Below are positions 62,418 to 64,000 of a stretch of 64,000 bases of DNA, in pieces. The first letter of the stretch is position 1, and every line of letters starts with the position of its first letter. Source of the stretch: Litoditis marina (Eukaryota > Nematoda > Chromadorea > Rhabditida > Rhabditidae); assembly GCA_964036275.1 (NCBI GenBank), contig OZ038434.1:18465879-18529878 (forward strand), written 5' to 3'. A program made the translations under genes and the position numbers. The notes under the pieces are model-generated. The model was not told the DNA's origin, made no database searches, and worked only from the letters and a program-made list of their open reading frames with translations.

Positions 62418-63395
62418 TTTCCTGAAGACAAAAAGTAAACAGGTTGTCCAATTTTTGCCCCGAGGAAATGTTTTCAACATCCTTGAGGACAAAAGGTGGA
62501 CAGATTGTCCAGTTGGTTTCCTGAAGACAGAAATTAAACAAGTTGTCCAATTTTTGTCCCGAGGAAATGTTTTCAACATCCTTGAGGACAAAAAGTGGAC
62601 AGATTGTCCAGTGTGTTTCCTGAAGACAAAAAGTAAACAGGTTGTCCACTTTTTGTCCCGAGGTAATGTTTTCAACATCCTTGAGGACAAAAAGTGGACA
62701 GATTGTCCAGTTTGTTTCCTGAAGACAAAAAGTAAACAGGTTGTCCAATTTTTGTCCCGAGGAAAGTTTTTCAACATCCTTGAGGACAAAAAGTGGACAG
62801 ATTGTCCAGTTTGTTTCCTGAAGACAAAAAGTAAACAGGTTGTCCAATTTTTGTCCCGAGGAAAGTTTTTCAATATCCTTGAGGACAAAAAGTGGACAGA
62901 TTGTCCAGTTTGTTTCCTGAAGACAAAGAGTTAACAGGTTGTCCAATTTTTGTCCTGAGGAATCTTTTTCGAGATCCTTGAGGACAAAAGGTGGACAGAT
63001 TGTCCAGTTTGTTTCCTGAAGACAAAAAGTAAACAGGTTGTCCAATTTTTGTCCCGAGGTAATGTTTTTTTAACATCCTTGAGGACAAAAAGTGGACAGA
63101 TTGTCCAATTTTTGTCCCGAGGAAATGTTTTCAACATCCTTGAGGACGAAAGGTGGACAGATTGTCCAGTTGGTTTCCTGAAGACAAAAAGTAAACAGGT
63201 TGTCCAATTTTTGTCCCGAAGAAATGTTTTCAACATCCTTGGGGACAGAAAGTGGACAGATTGTCCAATTTTTGTCCCAAGGTAATGTTTTCAACATCCT
63301 TGAGGACAAAAGGTGGACAGATTGTCCAGTTGGTTTCCTGAAGACAAAAAGTGAACAGGTCGTCCAATGTTTGTCCCGAGGAAATGTTTTCAACA
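62418..63395 (-). repeat. Satellite B, inverted orientation, right end
   Basis: Last part of the inverted array. It repeats the order seen after SINE copy 2 and in the 58400-58700 region, including the GAGATCCTTGAGG and AAAGAGTTAACAGG variants. The array stops in mid-module after TTTTCAACATC, where unique sequence begins. Confidence 0.93.
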
Positions 63396-63573
63396 TCGTT
63401 CACATGTTAATAATGTTATATAATGTCTCATGTAATGAATATCTAATCTCAACTGGTGTTTCTAGAGTAACTCTCTCTAATCAAGTTCCTGTAGCAGGTG
63501 AGTTCAGGGTCTTGATATGGAGGTCTTGGGAGATTTTTTTTTGAACTCATTGGAACTGAACACCTAACTTTAA

Positions 63574-63662
<89 letters not shown>

Positions 63663-64000
63663 TATCTGTCTTTCAATAACCAAACATTGTCAATATGCGC
63701 CTAGGTGAGTAGCAAATCTCGATATATATAATTTTTCTGATCTCTAACTAACTAATTTGAGAGTAATAGTAAAGAACAAGTTCATACAGTTAGACCAGTA
63801 AGGAACGATGCGAGCGATTTTTTTTTCTGTAAACAAGTATATAACACGTAAGGAAAGGGCGTATGACGTCAGATTAGAATTGAATGAATGTAAAACCTGA
63901 GGTTTCGAAAGTTTCCGAGGGCCAAACGATTCTAAGAACTGTTGCCCTAACGAGGGACGATGTCTTGAAAGTGGTTAAAATCCACGAACAGTCCCTCGTA
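63396..64000. other. Unique right flank, no gene recognised
   Basis: About 600 bp of non-satellite sequence. It contains the (TA)n tract, one TGACGTCA palindrome (63864-63871) of the CRE type, which could be chance, and an 8-bp inverted pair CGAGGGAC/GTCCCTCG (63951-63958 and 63991-63998) at the very edge of the window. No open frame is convincing. Confidence 0.5.
63577..63660. repeat. (TA)n microsatellite, about 84 bp
   Basis: About 42 uninterrupted AT dinucleotides. Long pure TA tracts can extrude cruciforms and are prone to length error in assemblies. Confidence 0.97.

Noticed and set aside
1..63395. Hammerhead ribozyme motifs in the satellites, as in some animal satellite and SINE families
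   Set aside because: I looked for the CTGATGA and GAAA core in each consensus unit and did not find the pair.

Overview
This is a repeat-dominated stretch of a eukaryotic genome, most likely an invertebrate animal. Evidence: spliced genes with GT-AG introns as short as 56 bp, TTTTCAG-type acceptors (nematode-like, but not decisive), tRNA-derived SINEs, TIR transposons and nearly 50 kb of satellite DNA. There is no sign of bacterial gene organisation. I cannot name the species.

Layout. (1) 1-39804 is essentially one satellite, here called A: a 169-bp monomer with 174-bp variants, about 32 kb and roughly 190 copies in four blocks, with a higher-order repeat arrangement resembling centromeric satellites. 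The blocks are separated by two islands (5060-8290 and 13298-14331) of 292-305 bp tandem units that carry a tRNA-like Pol III module, and by a 3.18-kb TTAA-flanked inverted-repeat element (32533-35711). The first island is itself interrupted by a 1,095-bp transposon with perfect 24-bp TIRs and a CAG target duplication (5954-7048). The second island and its flank are a segmental duplicate of the first, about 6.04 kb away. (2) 39805-44384 is the only convincing gene-bearing interval. It holds three small intronless plus-strand ORFs in a tight cluster: a C2H2 zinc-finger protein and two proteins that share a layout. A spliced minus-strand gene of about five exons, of unknown function, faces them. 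(3) 44385-63395 is a second satellite domain, B, built from about 61-bp and 39-bp modules (160-bp and 100-bp periods). A 5.5-kb block of a third satellite, C (175 bp), lies inside it, as do four copies (one truncated) of one 241-bp tRNA-derived SINE. Satellite B switches orientation abruptly at about 55215. (4) 63396-64000 is unique sequence with a long (TA)n tract.

The long open frames in satellites B and C (up to 571 codons, both strands) are by-products of stop-poor tandem repeats and are not annotated as genes. The most useful observations are: the ordered higher-order structure of A and the clean TTAA insertion that splits it between two consecutive unit types; the tRNA-like modules amplified in tandem; the two TIR elements; the SINE copies that mark segmental duplication and inversion of satellite B; and the small three-ORF cluster, whose two related proteins resemble, by recall only, a small-protein family seen in Maverick/Polinton-type elements.
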